Source: Balanoglossus misakiensis
Taxonomy: Eukaryota > Hemichordata
Assembly (NCBI GenBank): GCA_040954595.2
Contig: CM082582.2
Coordinates: 6,758,001 to 6,822,000, forward strand
Length of the DNA: 64,000 nt
Direction of reading: 5' to 3'
Translations under genes and position numbers: made by a program
Shown here: positions 1 through 15,100 of the stretch, piece after piece
How the letters are laid out: each line of letters begins with the position of its first letter
Position numbering within the stretch: the first letter of the stretch is position 1
Notes under the pieces: model-generated
Databases searched by the model: none
What the model was told of the DNA's origin: nothing
The model's input: only the letters and a program-made list of their open reading frames with translations

Positions 1-138
1 ATTGGCGGGAGATCTCTGGCCACGGGCGGGTCGTTCTTGTTCTTCTGGTAGTTGCGCGAGGTGTTGTCGATTTCCCGCCCGTATTTCGAGAGGATGATGG
101 AATATTTGTCTTCAATGCCCAGGTCTCCAATGTTCAGT
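1..138 (-). CDS. DNAH5: DNAH5-type exon 11 (cut by the window edge)
   Basis: The acceptor is CTCTGCAG|ACTGAA; with exon 10 it completes an Arg codon. It encodes [20 protein letters not shown], then [20 protein letters not shown] and ARDLPP. The KYDPPLARNQPP-like ending is typical of DNAH5. The exon is still open at base 1. Confidence 0.93.
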
Positions 139-3100
139 CTGCAGAGACACGACAGATAAAAAAAAAAGTAGATCGTGATGTGATTCATAAAACGAATTCC
201 TGCAGCTGCTTCTCACAATAAGTCAGCTTTAACCCTTTCACCGCCATGGTTCGGTCCAAGCCCATTGTTTTCTACGGTAAAGTTCGACCTCTGCAGTGGG
301 AACTGGGGGTGAAAGGGTTAAACTTGTGAGTGAATTTTCACACTTTTAGATGAAACTGACCAACCTACATACCTCTCAAACTTTCGGATCAACAGCAAAG
401 CTCTTCCGACGCTGTGAATCTTGTCAAATGTGTTGTCCATGAATGATTTTATCTGGCCCTATATTTAATGATCCAAGTAACATCAAATTAGACAGGAAAA
501 GTGACAAGACAGAAAAAAAATTATACACAAAAAGAATCTACTTAGCAATAATACACATTTGACAACCCTACTTTTACTTATACAGTTCCTACCCGAGTAT
601 TGAGAACAATTGGGTTCAACCACTACATGGCAGTAAAACCACAAAATAGCTCACCTGCAGGTCTGAACACTGTCTTTTGAATTCATCATAGTCAGAATCA
701 AAGTCCATCTTGCGCTGGTCCAGTGGATCGTAGGGTTTCTTCTTCATGCTTGTCGTAATGACCTGGAATCTGTTTGCCATCAGTTCCATACCTTGGAGAA
801 CAAACAACAACACAGTCAAATGAAAGACATATATTTCATGCATTTTAAGATTGTATTTTTTTTAAAATTAAATATCACTGTTGCCACCAACAATCATTAC
901 TTTTGTTCATAGCCAAAGTGTTGATGTGATGAACTCTTTTTTGAAACAATTAAGCGACTAAAACTGTCGACAAAATTTTCAGCCACTGTGAACAATCTAC
1001 ATGAGTTGCCTGAGATAGATTTTGGCTCTAAAAATTGGAATGGATCCTGGTCTCTGTTTTGTAAGTTAGAATAAATATCGCCTTACAACTGTTTCATATG
1101 GATTAGGCCCTGCTATAATATTTCTCAATGCGAATCATCATTTGAAAGTGTCTAACACTTCCCAGGATTGGTCCTACAGTAACGCACAAAACCTGTGTGA
1201 GGATCGCATATGCCACACTCATCCACTGAAGTCACTCACCTTCAATTCGACAGTCGGCAAGCTGTGTGTAGATCTGAATGGTATCGAAGATATCGATGAT
1301 CTTCAGCAGTCGCCTCTGGAACGTGTCGAACTTCCCGAAGATGTACATCTCCGAGAAGTCGAACTGTCTCTCGTCCGGCATGGTCTCCAGCTTCTGTTTG
1401 GTCTTCTGGAAGCAGCGCTGGTACTCCTGGTTCAGCTTGATGCAGGCCTGCAGCTTCTCGATGACTTCGTCCCGCGGCTGCTCCCAGATTGTGTACATTC
1501 CGTTGCAAGTGATGTGTGCTTTGCAAGCGGTGATCATCTGATTTGTCACCTGAAAAATACAATTTGTGAGAAATCTCCATCAGACAAATCCATACAGACT
1601 TTTAATTACTAACTTTTGACTTTCACAGAACTGAAGTCGTTCTGAAGATGAAAACGCACAGACAAAACGTAAGCACAGATCAGAATACAAAATGATGCTA
1701 TACAAATTCTACACTGATTCAAAATTGACTGACGTTCTCGAACACTGAACAGCAATCTGAATAAATGACCAAATTTACAATGTAAACAACTGTACTTAAA
1801 AACAAGCAGAAATTGAGAAAAGCCCATTATGGCAAAAATCCGACCATTTAAATGAGATGACCCACCTTCACAAAGAGTGATGTCATCCTCTCTCTGGTGT
1901 TGTAGTATCGTGAGATGCTGTGAATCATACGGATAGCGTTGACGAGTCCCGGAATCGTAGCAACCATGCCAAGCTGTGAATATGGAAACAAAGGGAGCAC
2001 AGTTTATTGTAAATGTCAAAGGATCATTCACTGGGATAATTACAGGAACACACTAAAAGTAAAAGACCCAGTCAAATGGCATTCAATATGTATACCTCCC
2101 CAAATTAAATGGATGCACTCAAATCGAAATAAACGTATATTATTATCAACTTACAGGGTCACTATTGTAGAGTGGATCACAGAATTTTTCCAAAGTGTAG
2201 AGGTATTTCACATTGTCCTTAGCTTCGTTGGCCGCATCTGTAATTCTCCTGTCCAAATCCATCCAAATCTGTAGAAAACAGAAACAAATTAGGTCTTTGT
2301 TTTGTTTAATGACATATTATGAAACTGAACACATGACAGCATATGATATATACAGAGAGTTCATCTTGCTAATTCAAATATGTGTGGACTGACTCTGCTT
2401 CGCTTTGTCTGTCTGTCTGTCACTCCCCTCAATCTCACCTTGATAGTTTTCGACTTGGCTGCTTGCAAGACATTCAACACAGCTTTGACCTCTGACCCTT
2501 TAATCTGATCCAAAAGATAGTTGAACTTGGCCATCCTTTTCTTCCAGTGTTCCAACTCGGCTCTAGGTCCAATGTTGTCTGCTTCCTTGCGCATCTGTTC
2601 ACTCTCTGCCAGTACCTATATTTTCCCACATTAGCGAAAAATACATTAGTTTTTCCAATATTGCTTTTGTTTCCTCAAATATTTCAATCTATAGTGAATA
2701 ATTAAGATCATCATCAGATGTTATTTCACTTTAGTTTGTTGACAATGTCAGACTCTTGTTGGAAGTCGGAAGCTGTCTATCCCATGCAATGAAATCTGCA
2801 ATCTACTAGAATGTATGGATGTGATATAGTCATGCAGCTCATGATGATAATGAGGGTAATGGCACCATCAGTCACAATGATGCAACTTGTGTTGGTGGTA
2901 ATGGCGACACCAGTTCTGCACCTACATGAATGTGAATGAAGCGTCTGATGATCAATGATTCAACAAACTGATCATGAAGGATGATGAACACAGTGATTTT
3001 TAAAACATCACAAAACATAGAAACAATCTCAATTTGACTGCCCTCAGCCAGAGAAATCTGCCTTCTATGTAATGACTGTCCTGCTGCATGCGGTGCAGGG

Positions 3101-6100
3101 TAAGTGGGAAACACGGTGCAAATTTGAACACGGAATTTTGAAGCTAGCATGTCAGATTTATTGTGCTGTGTTCTCAAATACAAAGTGGTATTATTAAGCT
3201 CAATTAAAGCCCCAAGCACCTCTATTACCTTTCACACACAAAAAAAATTTTGCTATTTTTATCATAATTACTTCCTTAACATTAGCCTTTCACACACACT
3301 ACAAGCTGAGCTAATGTTGGCATGAAATCTGTGTGTTTTTCAAAAGTTGAAACATTTCTGCCTATTAATTTCAAAGCTCAGTGCTATTTTTCAACATAAC
3401 ATTATTTTATAGAAACCTTTTATATTAATACTTGATATAAATGTGCTGTGACATAAACTTCGACAGGACAGCTGGGCATACAGGCAGATGTATCTGACTG
3501 TGGGCAGCGACCTCCACACGACCTCTCTCACCTGTTCGATCTGCTTGATCCAGACAGCGATGCAGCCCTCGATGGCCTCCAGCGACTCCGTGCTGTTGGC
3601 CGCGACTATGTAATCGTTGGGTTTCTTGAGCCGCGCCAGATTGTACGTCTGGCAGGGCTTAAGCTCGACTTTGTCGCCCAACGATTCCTGAGCCGCGACA
3701 AGGACACTGACGAAGGCGTCCAGAGTGTTGAGGAAATCGCTGCGGATGTGGGCGCCTTCGACGTCGCCGATCTTCCCCCAGGAGCCGGAATTTTTCCTCA
3801 GCGCGGGCAGGAAGATGTTGGTCAGCAGGCCCTCGATGGAGTGCAACAGACTATTTCCCGTTGTATCTAGTACTGTATAGATGACGTCCTACATGAACAA
3901 AAAAAAATCATATCAAGAATGATTGCATTACATGTTGTGTTCGACAGTGTGTTTTTCTTTTCTTATATCACATAAAAGTAAAATAAATGTAATTTTATAA
4001 TCAAATATTTTGTAAATCACAGTGTGCATAAAATGTGGCTGATTTTTCTGTGATATATTTATCGTGAACGACACTGAAATGTTTGATTTCAGAAATTTCA
4101 CCAGTCAAACGTACAGGTATTGAACACAGCATACTCCCATGTACATGTACATGTATCATATTCAGAGTGAGTTTCTTTCTTTTGGGGGAGGAGAGGGAGG
4201 GGGGAGTGGGGAGGAGAAGACCATGACAGGATATCACTGAATAAAAAATTGATCCACATTCTGTTTACTTACTTTTGTAATATTTTCATTCGTTATTGCT
4301 TTGCTGGAGTCCGACTTGGAGAAAAACAGACAGGTTCCATGGAGGGAACTGTCTGTCCCATCTGTCACGTACAACTTAGGTTTGTTCGATTTCTTCATGG
4401 TGGATGAGGGCCCTAGTCGAAGTTGATCAGCTGTTTTCAAGAACCAAGAGAGAATAGTGTCATATTCAGTCAGCGTGTGTGATTTTTTTAATGGTTGTTA
4501 CAATGTATGACAAAATCTGACAACCCTTCATTGCCGTTTTTTGATATCAAAACACAGTCATGACGACAGGGCTGCACTAATATGTAGTAGAATTCTGCTA
4601 TCACAATGACAAGCGCTATGATCTTCACAAGTCGTTGTGTATTCAAGCTGTACAATGTTTTGTACATACATGTGTACATGTACGTGTATGTATACATGTA
4701 CATGTACCGGTAGGCATTATAATGAATTTGGCCACTAAACACCCCCCCCCCTCCCAATCGTCGTCGAAAACATATGCAACTGAGCCACTGATTGGCTGTA
4801 ACCAAGCACACATCAATGGACAATGAAGACACTAGACTACATCCCAAAATATTCTCATAAGATATGGACCAGAGTCAGAGTATTACATGTTACTCACACT
4901 GAACCAAACAGAATGTGAAGTGCAGTCTTAGTTATCATTAGTACCGATGAAATATCAACCAAATGTTATTGCGCAGGAACAAACCTGGACACAGAAGCTC
5001 ACAACACAAACTGTAGTTATCATTTTTTAGTGTCAATCACACACAAACGTGAGATCCCAATGACAGAGTAACACTATTAGATGTGTATAAGCAAATTGGT
5101 ACACTCTAGGACAGTTGTACAGTTACGAGTGTCACACACACAATAGCCTACATTTTGTTTCTCCATCTTTTTGTGCGGCTGACCCTTGTCTGACCTGTTC
5201 TGCTGTTAGTAGGGGATGGAAAAACAAAGGCAAAATCTGGTTTTTAGTTGGTGTTTACACCAGGATAAAACTCTATGATGAATTACATGTATAGGACGAT
5301 CACGTTTTGAGAAATGCGTATTTACTGTATACATGTAACTTAATTATAAGAAGTTGAGAATCATGGAATTTATTTGTTTCTTAAAGAAACAAGCGGGTTC
5401 CATTCAACTTTCCTGGTGCGGTTTTATTTCTGATTAAATTTTAAGTACTTTTCACTACGATCTAAACCAATTTCACGGAAAAAAACATGGCTGACATTTA
5501 CAAATCCCAGCCTTAATTAAATTTGTCTGGGTGCATGTCAGTTGTTGATACTCTGTATCATGGCAGGCCAATGTGGGAAGTGCGACTATCGTGTTCTCCT
5601 TCAAGTACGTGGACATGAATTTGGATGCGAGTTTGATGAACAGTGAAAATGACCATGCAGATGAGTTGGATGGAAACTCAAACACCATGCTGTTGTGTTA
5701 GACATTTTGATGTAAAAACAAAATATCATGTGCATGTGCACTTCCAAAAAGAAAATCTAAAACACCAGCATAAAGTATGTAAAAGACACTCTGATTGGAA
5801 AATGCACAACCAAGCTCTATCCAACTTCCTCGATAACTAATCCAATAGAATCGGCTGTAACAACGTTACCTGGTTCGGGGCCTGGGTCGATGTCTTGGTA
5901 GAAGAACATCAGTGTGGTCGGTCCGTCGGCATTGAAAAATCGATCCATTTCTTCGATCTGTGTGCCATCCAAGATGGCATCCTCTGTTTCTGACTTCTCC
6001 AAACCGAGGTTGGTTGCCACGGTTTCCAGGACATATTCATGTCTGGCGTCCAACTGTGCTCTTTTGGCATCCCTTTCTTCTTTGAGTTTTTGCTAAAAAT

Positions 6101-9100
6101 GAGAAAAAAATGAATTTTATTATAAAATGCATGCCATATACACAGGGTTTCTGGATTTCGAGTCATCAGTATTGCGAGATATTCAACAGTGTGCAATCTT
6201 AATAAAAATAATTCAAACATTAAATGGACATGTATATTTTAAACACAAAATAAAAGAATAGCGAGCATTTCTTTTCCAATCCAACACACACTGATTTTTT
6301 TATTTTCAATCAAACACCACTTATGCGTGCATTAACATAGCTGCAATAACCATTTGAGATTTCATTTAAGTCATGTTAGTTTAGCTTTGCAGGCTCCCGA
6401 TGGAGAAATAATTGAATACCACACTCTGCGGTTACTGGAACGATTGCCATTATGACATTTTAACAAATTTCCTGCCATTTATTCAAATTGTGAATAAATG
6501 GGGGAAATCTGGTGGTGGAAATGATAAGCTATATTTCTCTGGTTGCACACACTGCAATGAAAGCACAAATCTATGCTAGACTTTCTCTGTAGCAAAACTG
6601 TTTTGATAACAATATTTTTTTTTCAAACATGAAAATTATGGGAATTTTAAAAAAATGTGTTCATGGGTTTTAAAATCAATCCAAACACAACTAATCCCTG
6701 TTCTTGAAAAACTCTTGAAGAAGATAAATATTAAATGATTTAGGGCATTAGACTCTCATCACATCATATGCCTGAACAACATAAAATGTTCATACTGCTT
6801 TTAAAGCAAGCACATATCACTTCAAATTCCTGTGTTGATTCAATCAGCGATTCTATGACATCAACATTTCAATTTCACACAAATCTAATTTCTTGAGTTT
6901 ATAACCACTGTGGTCAAGTGGTTGTTCTGGTTGCTATGGCACCGAGTGTAATCAAACATGGTTGCCATGCAAACAGGATGTCCATGCACCTGAGAAGTTG
7001 ACTTTGCAATTAGATATACTTCTATAAGTATATATCTCCAATCTACAGCACTCTTACCAATATAGTTATTTTGCATATTTCTCAATCTGACATTTTCAAG
7101 CCACTCGCATCTGTCATACAGAATTACATTGTATGAAAAAAACTCTTTGCAGAGAAATAATGTCAAATACAGTATATGTATATTTGAACAGGACAGCTAA
7201 GTGCCTGAACACGTTATTGCAATCAATATCACACATCTACGGTAATACTGAGGTAACACAAGACTTTGGTTGCTGGATGTCTCTTAATTCTTCATACAAA
7301 CATGTACATGTATACCTCAGTGCACATTTTGAATGAGAAACACGAAAATCATGTCATACTACCCAACAGATGCGCAACTCAACACCATGGCAACGACTTC
7401 TGCTGTGTGCACATGTCTACATGCGTCCCATAGATTTTCATATCAGTGATCGCCACTCAGAATAGAAATACTGGTACATGTATGTCAACACACAAAACTA
7501 CCTGCAATTGGACATTACTTTGCTAAGCTCAAAGACACTAAATTATAACCAATAGATTTTCATATCCGTGATCGTCACCCCAAAAAGAAATATGCCACAC
7601 ATGAAAATATCTCCAATTCGACATTACCTTGTTCATCTCAAGGACACTTAATAATATTAGGCTAATCGTGTGATCAGGCACCTTGCCATCACGTTTTGTC
7701 TCTTCACTCTCCATAATTCCTCAAGTATGACAAAAATAAGCTGCCACAGAATTCCTGTTTTCGCAGTCAAGATGAGACTTCAGTAGCTGGATAACACAAC
7801 TGTCAGACACTATCTGCACGCCAATATACAACTGACTACATTGATTACATACTGACTGACTCAGTATTTATTTTACACTATCTCTCTCTTGTGATTGTGT
7901 GATTCGTACTAGATTACCAAACTGCACTGTATCTTCAATAACTGTCATGTTCATTTTGTACATACATGATTGTATATATGGAGAAATTTGACCTCTTTTG
8001 AGCAACTTACATGTACATGTAATAAGCTCTTTTCACGTTGACACTCAAAATAACCATTCTTGAGAATCTGTGGTTTGATCCTCTGAATGTTTTGTGTTTC
8101 AAAAACCGACATCTTGAAAGATTTGAATACAGAAATTCATCTGCTAAAACAGATTTGAAAGACTCCTTTGACAAAACAGCACATGGGTCACATTTTATAC
8201 GTATATGCAGGCTCGTATATGGTGCTGTTGATGTTTATGTGGTCCTATGTATAAATATAGCAGTCTGTATAAATCACAATCAAATTAGAAACAGGATTTA
8301 GATTTCTAAATCCTGTTTCTTTACATAATTTGAACTCTGTGAACTGACAGGCTGATACTAACTGTATGTTTTCTTGCCTATTTGTTTGCCATGGTGATTA
8401 GTTTGCTCCATACAGTGTCTTATAAAGTGAACTCGAGGATAACAGTTCTCCCAGAAGACCCACAGGTGAGACTAAATACCGACAGTTTTATATGAACAGT
8501 GGGTGAATTTTTCAGCACCAAAAGGAACAGCTATACTTTCTTCAAGCAACACTGTAAGTGTCTTTGAATTTCAAGAATACAGCTATAGAGGTATGGGAGA
8601 TTTGCATTGTATGTCTGGAGCTGCCCTCTATGCATGGAATTTGGGTGAGCTCCATATTGTGTGTGATGCATGTGTTAGTAAACTACCGTGGGTGGATAGG
8701 GATCGCTGGCTACCACTATACTTCAAATCAATGCTTTTTACAAGCCAATATTAGCTCCAGGTATTAAGCTTTAATAGTACCAGTAGCTAGCAAGTTTTCA
8801 CTACACAATAACATGTATGGTCTGGGTGTTATTTTTAGACGTATATGTCATCGTGTTTCCAAGGAAACAAACATGCCACAATACATGTATGATATCCAAA
8901 CACTGACAATACCTCTTTTTTTTCTCAAATATCCATTTTGTATACATCAGTAGGGCCAGTACATGTCACACAAACATTGTAATAGATGTTTACATGCAGT
9001 CAGTTTTTTCATAGCAACTATGTCATGTCTCCTTGATATAGGCATACACTGTATATTAATTGAGATTTACCTTGACCTTCACAGACTATTAAAAGGGTGT

Positions 9101-12100
9101 CAAACCAGTGTTTCAGAAGGACCTACCAAACTAGACAGCGAATTACAAATCAAATTCACGAGTCTCATCATGAGAAAGTTTTCAAATTCAGTGAGTCCAT
9201 GTAGATGAGATGATGACTGTGAGATGCTTGTGAATTGTAATTGTTAGGTTGCTATACACTTTCAGACAGTTATCATATTGTGTTTGGAATGTGTAATGTT
9301 TAATTCTAATACGTTACTAACATGTAGTAATTTCGTGATCCTATTGTTACTAAACTGAAAATTGTCTGATCAAATATTCAATACTGAGTAATTGATCTGC
9401 AATTGTAGTAATGATATAACATTTTGCATTTAGTATTACATCTCTACCAAATTAGCAGATCCAATTTACAGTAATGAAACAGCCAATTCTTTTCAGTAGT
9501 TAATTCTATAAACAGCAGGCTGGTATTTTCGAAACCTAAATTTAAGTTCTGACATCACTGAGTCTACCCACACTTGTATGTCAATATTGCCATCACCAGT
9601 ATTTGTACGGTGCTCAGCATTTGCTTGGTTGCAATAATAAACAGTTACATGTAGCCCGTGACAGTATAAATGTTTAGTGACATTTTGCCAGAGAAAAATC
9701 CTCTATGCTGAACTGTCTAGTTTGCACGACCGACCGACTACCACAGAAATGGATGCTTACTTTCTCGACCATCGAAGTCTTCATTTTCACCATCGAAGCC
9801 ATGTTTTCCGATACATGTAGCCCTGCCAGTGTTGACGGTGTGTAAACCTTTCCAATGACGGTGTGTATATAAATATGACCAGCACAAGCGCCCACAAAGC
9901 TGTCAGTTTTCAGAATCCGCGGGGAATTTTCGTATTATCCCTGTCGGTGATATCTTCAACAAGCCTCAATACACTCACAATGCTGCCATGGAAACCAGTG
10001 TCACACGGGAGTTCAACAGGGATGAAAATTAAGTAATTCCCTGACGAGTACAGTTTGTGAGTGTAGGTCAAACAGGAGTGTTTTATTATGTTGTGGGGAT
10101 GAGAAGCATATGATTCTGAGGAAAGCTGGTATTTCTTAATTAAAGAGAAGCCCTCTCTACTATATATATAGACCATTAGTTTGTTGAAATTTACCCAGGA
10201 ATGAATTTCTTCCATTAAAATCAAACTGAAAAGGAAAGAAATTTGTCAGATCTACACTGCACATGTATGTGTACATAGCTGTAAAACTGTTGAGTGCCCA
10301 CTCAAATCTATGCTGCCACCCCTTCACTGCTCAAATGGAACAGCACCCGATTTCCTCTTTCATGAATAAGTTATGATAATATTGCAATTGCCATAAAATC
10401 ACTATAATTATTTTATTTGAGTGAGTGCCTTCCGACTATTACCGTTTTGCCTTAAAATTATACACCTGGCATGGTTTGCAGACCTTCACGTGTGTGTGTG
10501 GATTCAGTTTTTATTTTCACGGCGTGTTTGGCATCTTTCATGATCCTGTCAAGCGGTGGCTGCCATGTTGGCCGTTCTAACAATGGCACCCAGAGACTGT
10601 CATCATTCAAGCCTGAGACTACAGGACCATTTCACGGCAGTTTAATGCCAGTAAACAAAACCAACGTTCTCACCACGCATGTTCCGCTGAAACACATCCC
10701 TGACACGCCACCCCACTTACACAACACTTAAACCCTCTTCACCCTTCACTATTTGTCCCTGACATTGTACCGTGGGGGCTGTTGCCATTGGCAACACACA
10801 TAAACAAAAGGCCTCTTTCACGCACAGCACATGTTCATGTGCTGTGTGTGCTTTGTCATATATAACGCGCCATGACAACCCACACACATCATGGCCGCCC
10901 AGCCCCCTAAATACACTCTAAGTGGCACGCTACAGAAATATTTTATATCAGCATGCCTTTGCTGCCCTGTCAATTAGAGAGATAACATCAGGTCATGTTC
11001 ACAGGAATCAGGGTGTCCTCTGCAAACAGAGAGATTAATTTATACAGAAAAATTTATATTCATTGTTTCCATTAGTTATTAAAGTGAGCAGACAGTATAT
11101 ATTAACAATATTTCTATTTCCCATTTTAATATTCCAAAACAGGCCTTCCTGGCAACAGGCTACGGTAATTGTATAATCCACACCACTTAATTCTTATAGT
11201 GTACAAATCGACAATTCAATGAATCAAAATATGAGATGTTTATCACAATTATTCATTGGAGACTGCCACTTCAAATGCCTTTTTTCTGTCCCAGAGCACA
11301 TACATGTACATTGTACTACTACTAGTAGTACTACCTTAACCAGAAAGATCTTGCAATGAAAATGTTACCAGTGGGTTATTGACAAAAGGAATGCAGCAAC
11401 ACAGGTACAATACAGGATTAAACAAGGGTTTACCATAGCTGACGTACATTTGTACTACAAATAACAACATTGATCAAGGAAAGTTTGTTTTTCAGTGTTT
11501 GGTCTTAAAGAAAATGCAATTCCTTTGTTAAACCCTAGCAACTAAGAGACACACATCTTGTGCAAACATGGCCCTTTTCTCACACCAGTGTATTAAAATG
11601 TGACTGAATAGAATCTATAGACACATTTGTGCATGAGTTCTAGACCTGTTCTGTACCTACATGCATATGTGTACTCGATACTTTTATGCAATTTATTTTC
11701 TGCAAAAGTTAAAGCACTAATATTCGATCATTTTCATTGCTGTTTATTATCTTAATGACATTATTCAAAACATTTTACAAGGTATCATGGTCTGTTGGTC
11801 ACTGGGAAAAAGAGACATTGCATATTGTCTATCAGTCCCATTATATTACGAACGGCCATAGCACAAGTCAGGTGACCACCAGGGGGCGCCCTTGATGACT
11901 CGGGTCTGGTCTGTGCTCACTGACTCGCTATATTCACAAATCTCTTTTGTTGTCGACATTCCCCGACTTTGAGTCAACAAGATCATCCCTGTGGAATACC
12001 TTAGACTCCTAAAGGAAAAGGTGCATTTCACCTGACAGAGAATTTCAACAATGCCAGAGTTAAAACCATCGGGATAAAGGGTGTCTTGACAGATTACATA

Positions 12101-15100
12101 CCTGGAGGTATATACATAGTTATCTGGACTGTGTTTTTCAAACAATAGCCCCAAGGCCATTCATTATTGATTCGAAAGCAACAATAACAGAATTTTCGAG
12201 TTAATTCAAGATGCTGTTTCTTTTCTGTTTTCTCGCATTGCACATCAGATCAGCTGATCACAGTCCTAATCAATCAATTATGTCTACAGGTTTTTTGCCA
12301 GGGTTGGAGTTCGATCACCATCACAGACAATGCAATCTGTCATTGTGTGGATATGTTGCAAAGCAAACTGTTTAATCAGGTGAATTTGATACTTCAACAT
12401 TAAAGATTAAAATTGCAACTGAGGAAATTAATCTAATGAGACCAGTACTGTACATATAGGGAAATTGGAAGCGATCAAATTACATTGTACATTTACATTA
12501 AACCTTAGTTTTGTTTCCATATCATGTTCTGGAACACACTAAACAAACTTGTCACTTAGAAAAAAACTTACTCATGAGTGACAGCAGCCGGTATTACTAT
12601 TAATCAAGTATTAATATTTACAAGTTTAATAGTCATCACCTACAGTAAAATTGAAATACATTGTGTATTGAAGTGTATCAGAAAGTTCAAATACAGGTAC
12701 ATCCGAGTTAGTTTCCCAGGAATAGTGCTACTGTTACTGTTTTCCCCCATAATCTAGTCAAGCCAAAAATTTATATTAAAATTCTGCTGTTTCTGGGGTG
12801 GGCAGAGGTGATATACATTTGACCTTTGACACAAGCAATCTATGTATGCTGTGTTGATTTGTTCAGAAGGGTTCCAAGTCAAAAGTGATCAATTTCAAAC
12901 TTAACATCATTTTATTGATATTCAAAACTCAGGCAATTCTAAGAATCTTTCAATGTTACATTTTAAATGTACACATCCTTCAAATAACTAAAATTGCTGA
13001 GTACTTAATTGAGTTGCATTAATTTAATGTTATCATGTCTTTAAACTGATTTTATTTGATGGATGCTATTATCTGAATGGATATATATAAACTTAACCTG
13101 TATGTAATCAATACTGCATGGTGTTAAAATGCATTGTATACAGTCACTAACATGTACATGTACATGTACCTGAGTTCTCCAGTGAAGTTAAAATTTATTT
13201 CAGGTTATGCAAGAGGCAAATGTAAAATTGTAATATCGTTCAAAGCAAAGCATATTACAAGGAAATCTCACGCATTTTATTTGTAAACATGTGTTGCCAG
13301 GAAGGCGAATTATCCAAGAACAAATATCATTCAGGTACTTTTTAATATACGTGTACTGGGTACATGTACATACAGTGTACTTACTAACAATGTATAAGAT
13401 TGCACAGGTGTCTCTTAAGTCACTGACATGACAAATTTGTCTAGTTCACGACCACACACTACAGTGTCAATGACGTCACAAGTCTGTGCGGGCTACTAAC
13501 AGTGTTGTTACTGCAAGCGAAGTCGTTTCCACACGAACTTTGTTTAGCACAGCGCAAGCACAACACAACACAAGACAAACGGTGTTATGGATACAGAGGG
13601 TCGACGCTCCATATCACCACCAAGTCCATCATTGTCCATCCACTGTTTACGGGCACACCTCGCATTCAATGGTCAAATGACTTTTAACAGCGCACAGTAA
13701 AAAACGGTGGCCGTGATTCTGCAGTGGCAGCAACACTGAGAATCAACAGTGTGTGTTTTGTGTATTTGTACTTACAAACAATGTTCAATCGGCGGCCAAC
13801 CATTTCCCAAGGATCTCAATTTCAATTACAAGCCAACGTTCTCAAATTCCTCCCATTCACATATACTCTTCAGAAGAGAAATTCAACTTTATTTTTACAA
13901 CCTTTTTGCTAGCAAGTTTTCTGATTATATTCTTAAAAATTTCTTTGACAGGAAAACTTCAACATTCTTAATCACAATAAAAATAAATCAGGCTAGCCCT
14001 TCTGATATAACACATAAATCACATACATGTACATGTACATGTACATGTACCCAAACTAAACCATACATTGTAGGTATACACAGTGTACAAACTTAGAGGT
14101 ACAATGTACTGGGCTGAATTCCAAGTGTTGTAAATCAGTACATAAGGATGCACAGCTGCACTTCTTCAGAAAGTTGGTGAACATAACTGTTAAAGTAGCA
14201 TCTTAAAAGCCACTGGCAACCTTTATTTCTTTGAAAGAGGGTCCTCGCCAATTGAGCATTGGTTGATTCACTATCGTTCCACCCACGATCTTCCACAATC
14301 AAAACGAGCCCGTTATACACACCACACCACCCAACTAGGTACAAAAGCAATTGTCCTGATGGACAAAAAATCTGAGCTCACCTTCGGCGGTGACCCTGAA
14401 AAAATCTGATAATGGCACTTAATCAGGCCCCGTTCATCACAGGAATGACTAACGTGGCATTTCCACCCGGGCGCGCTGCCATGGTTTCCATCTTTGTTTA
14501 CGGTATTGTTTACACGTTGCTAGGCATTTTGTTTGGTTTTTACTCTGGTGGCGCTGGAGGACAACGGTGACACCCTTCTGGAGTAATTCTGAGGTCAAAC
14601 GCCAGAATATATATTTCTCGGTAGACAAATTTCCCTCAATGAATCATTCTGTGTTTGGAATCTCTCCTCGCGATTCCTCTATTGTGCAACAGAATGACCT
14701 TCCCCTGACACAGGCATACTTTAATCATTGGTGACATGGACCTCCAAGCCTGGGGAGGGCAAAGGTCAACACTGGGGGAAACCAATGGTGGTTTTAAAGG
14801 CAAGCTTATAGTATCAATTTCACAGGACACAGGCTATCAATCCTGATACACACAAAACAGGCACGGAAGAAGAAGCTATGAATTCCAACACATTCTCAAA
14901 AGCAGTGAACAGAAAGTGAACAGAAATTCCTACAAACTCCATAATCATCAATATCGAACAGTGTGAAGTGATTTTGTATGTGGATGGCAACTTATCACGG
15001 CTAAGAGACTAATATCACAAAGTTGACCATCTGACTTTGATCTACTGGCACAATAAATTACAGAGCTGTCAAGATCACATGCGAAATACAACCTTGAAAT

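Noticed and set aside
1142-1612. Plus-strand 156-codon frame
   Set aside because: It is the antisense shadow of DNAH5-type exon 8, which has clear similarity and splice sites.
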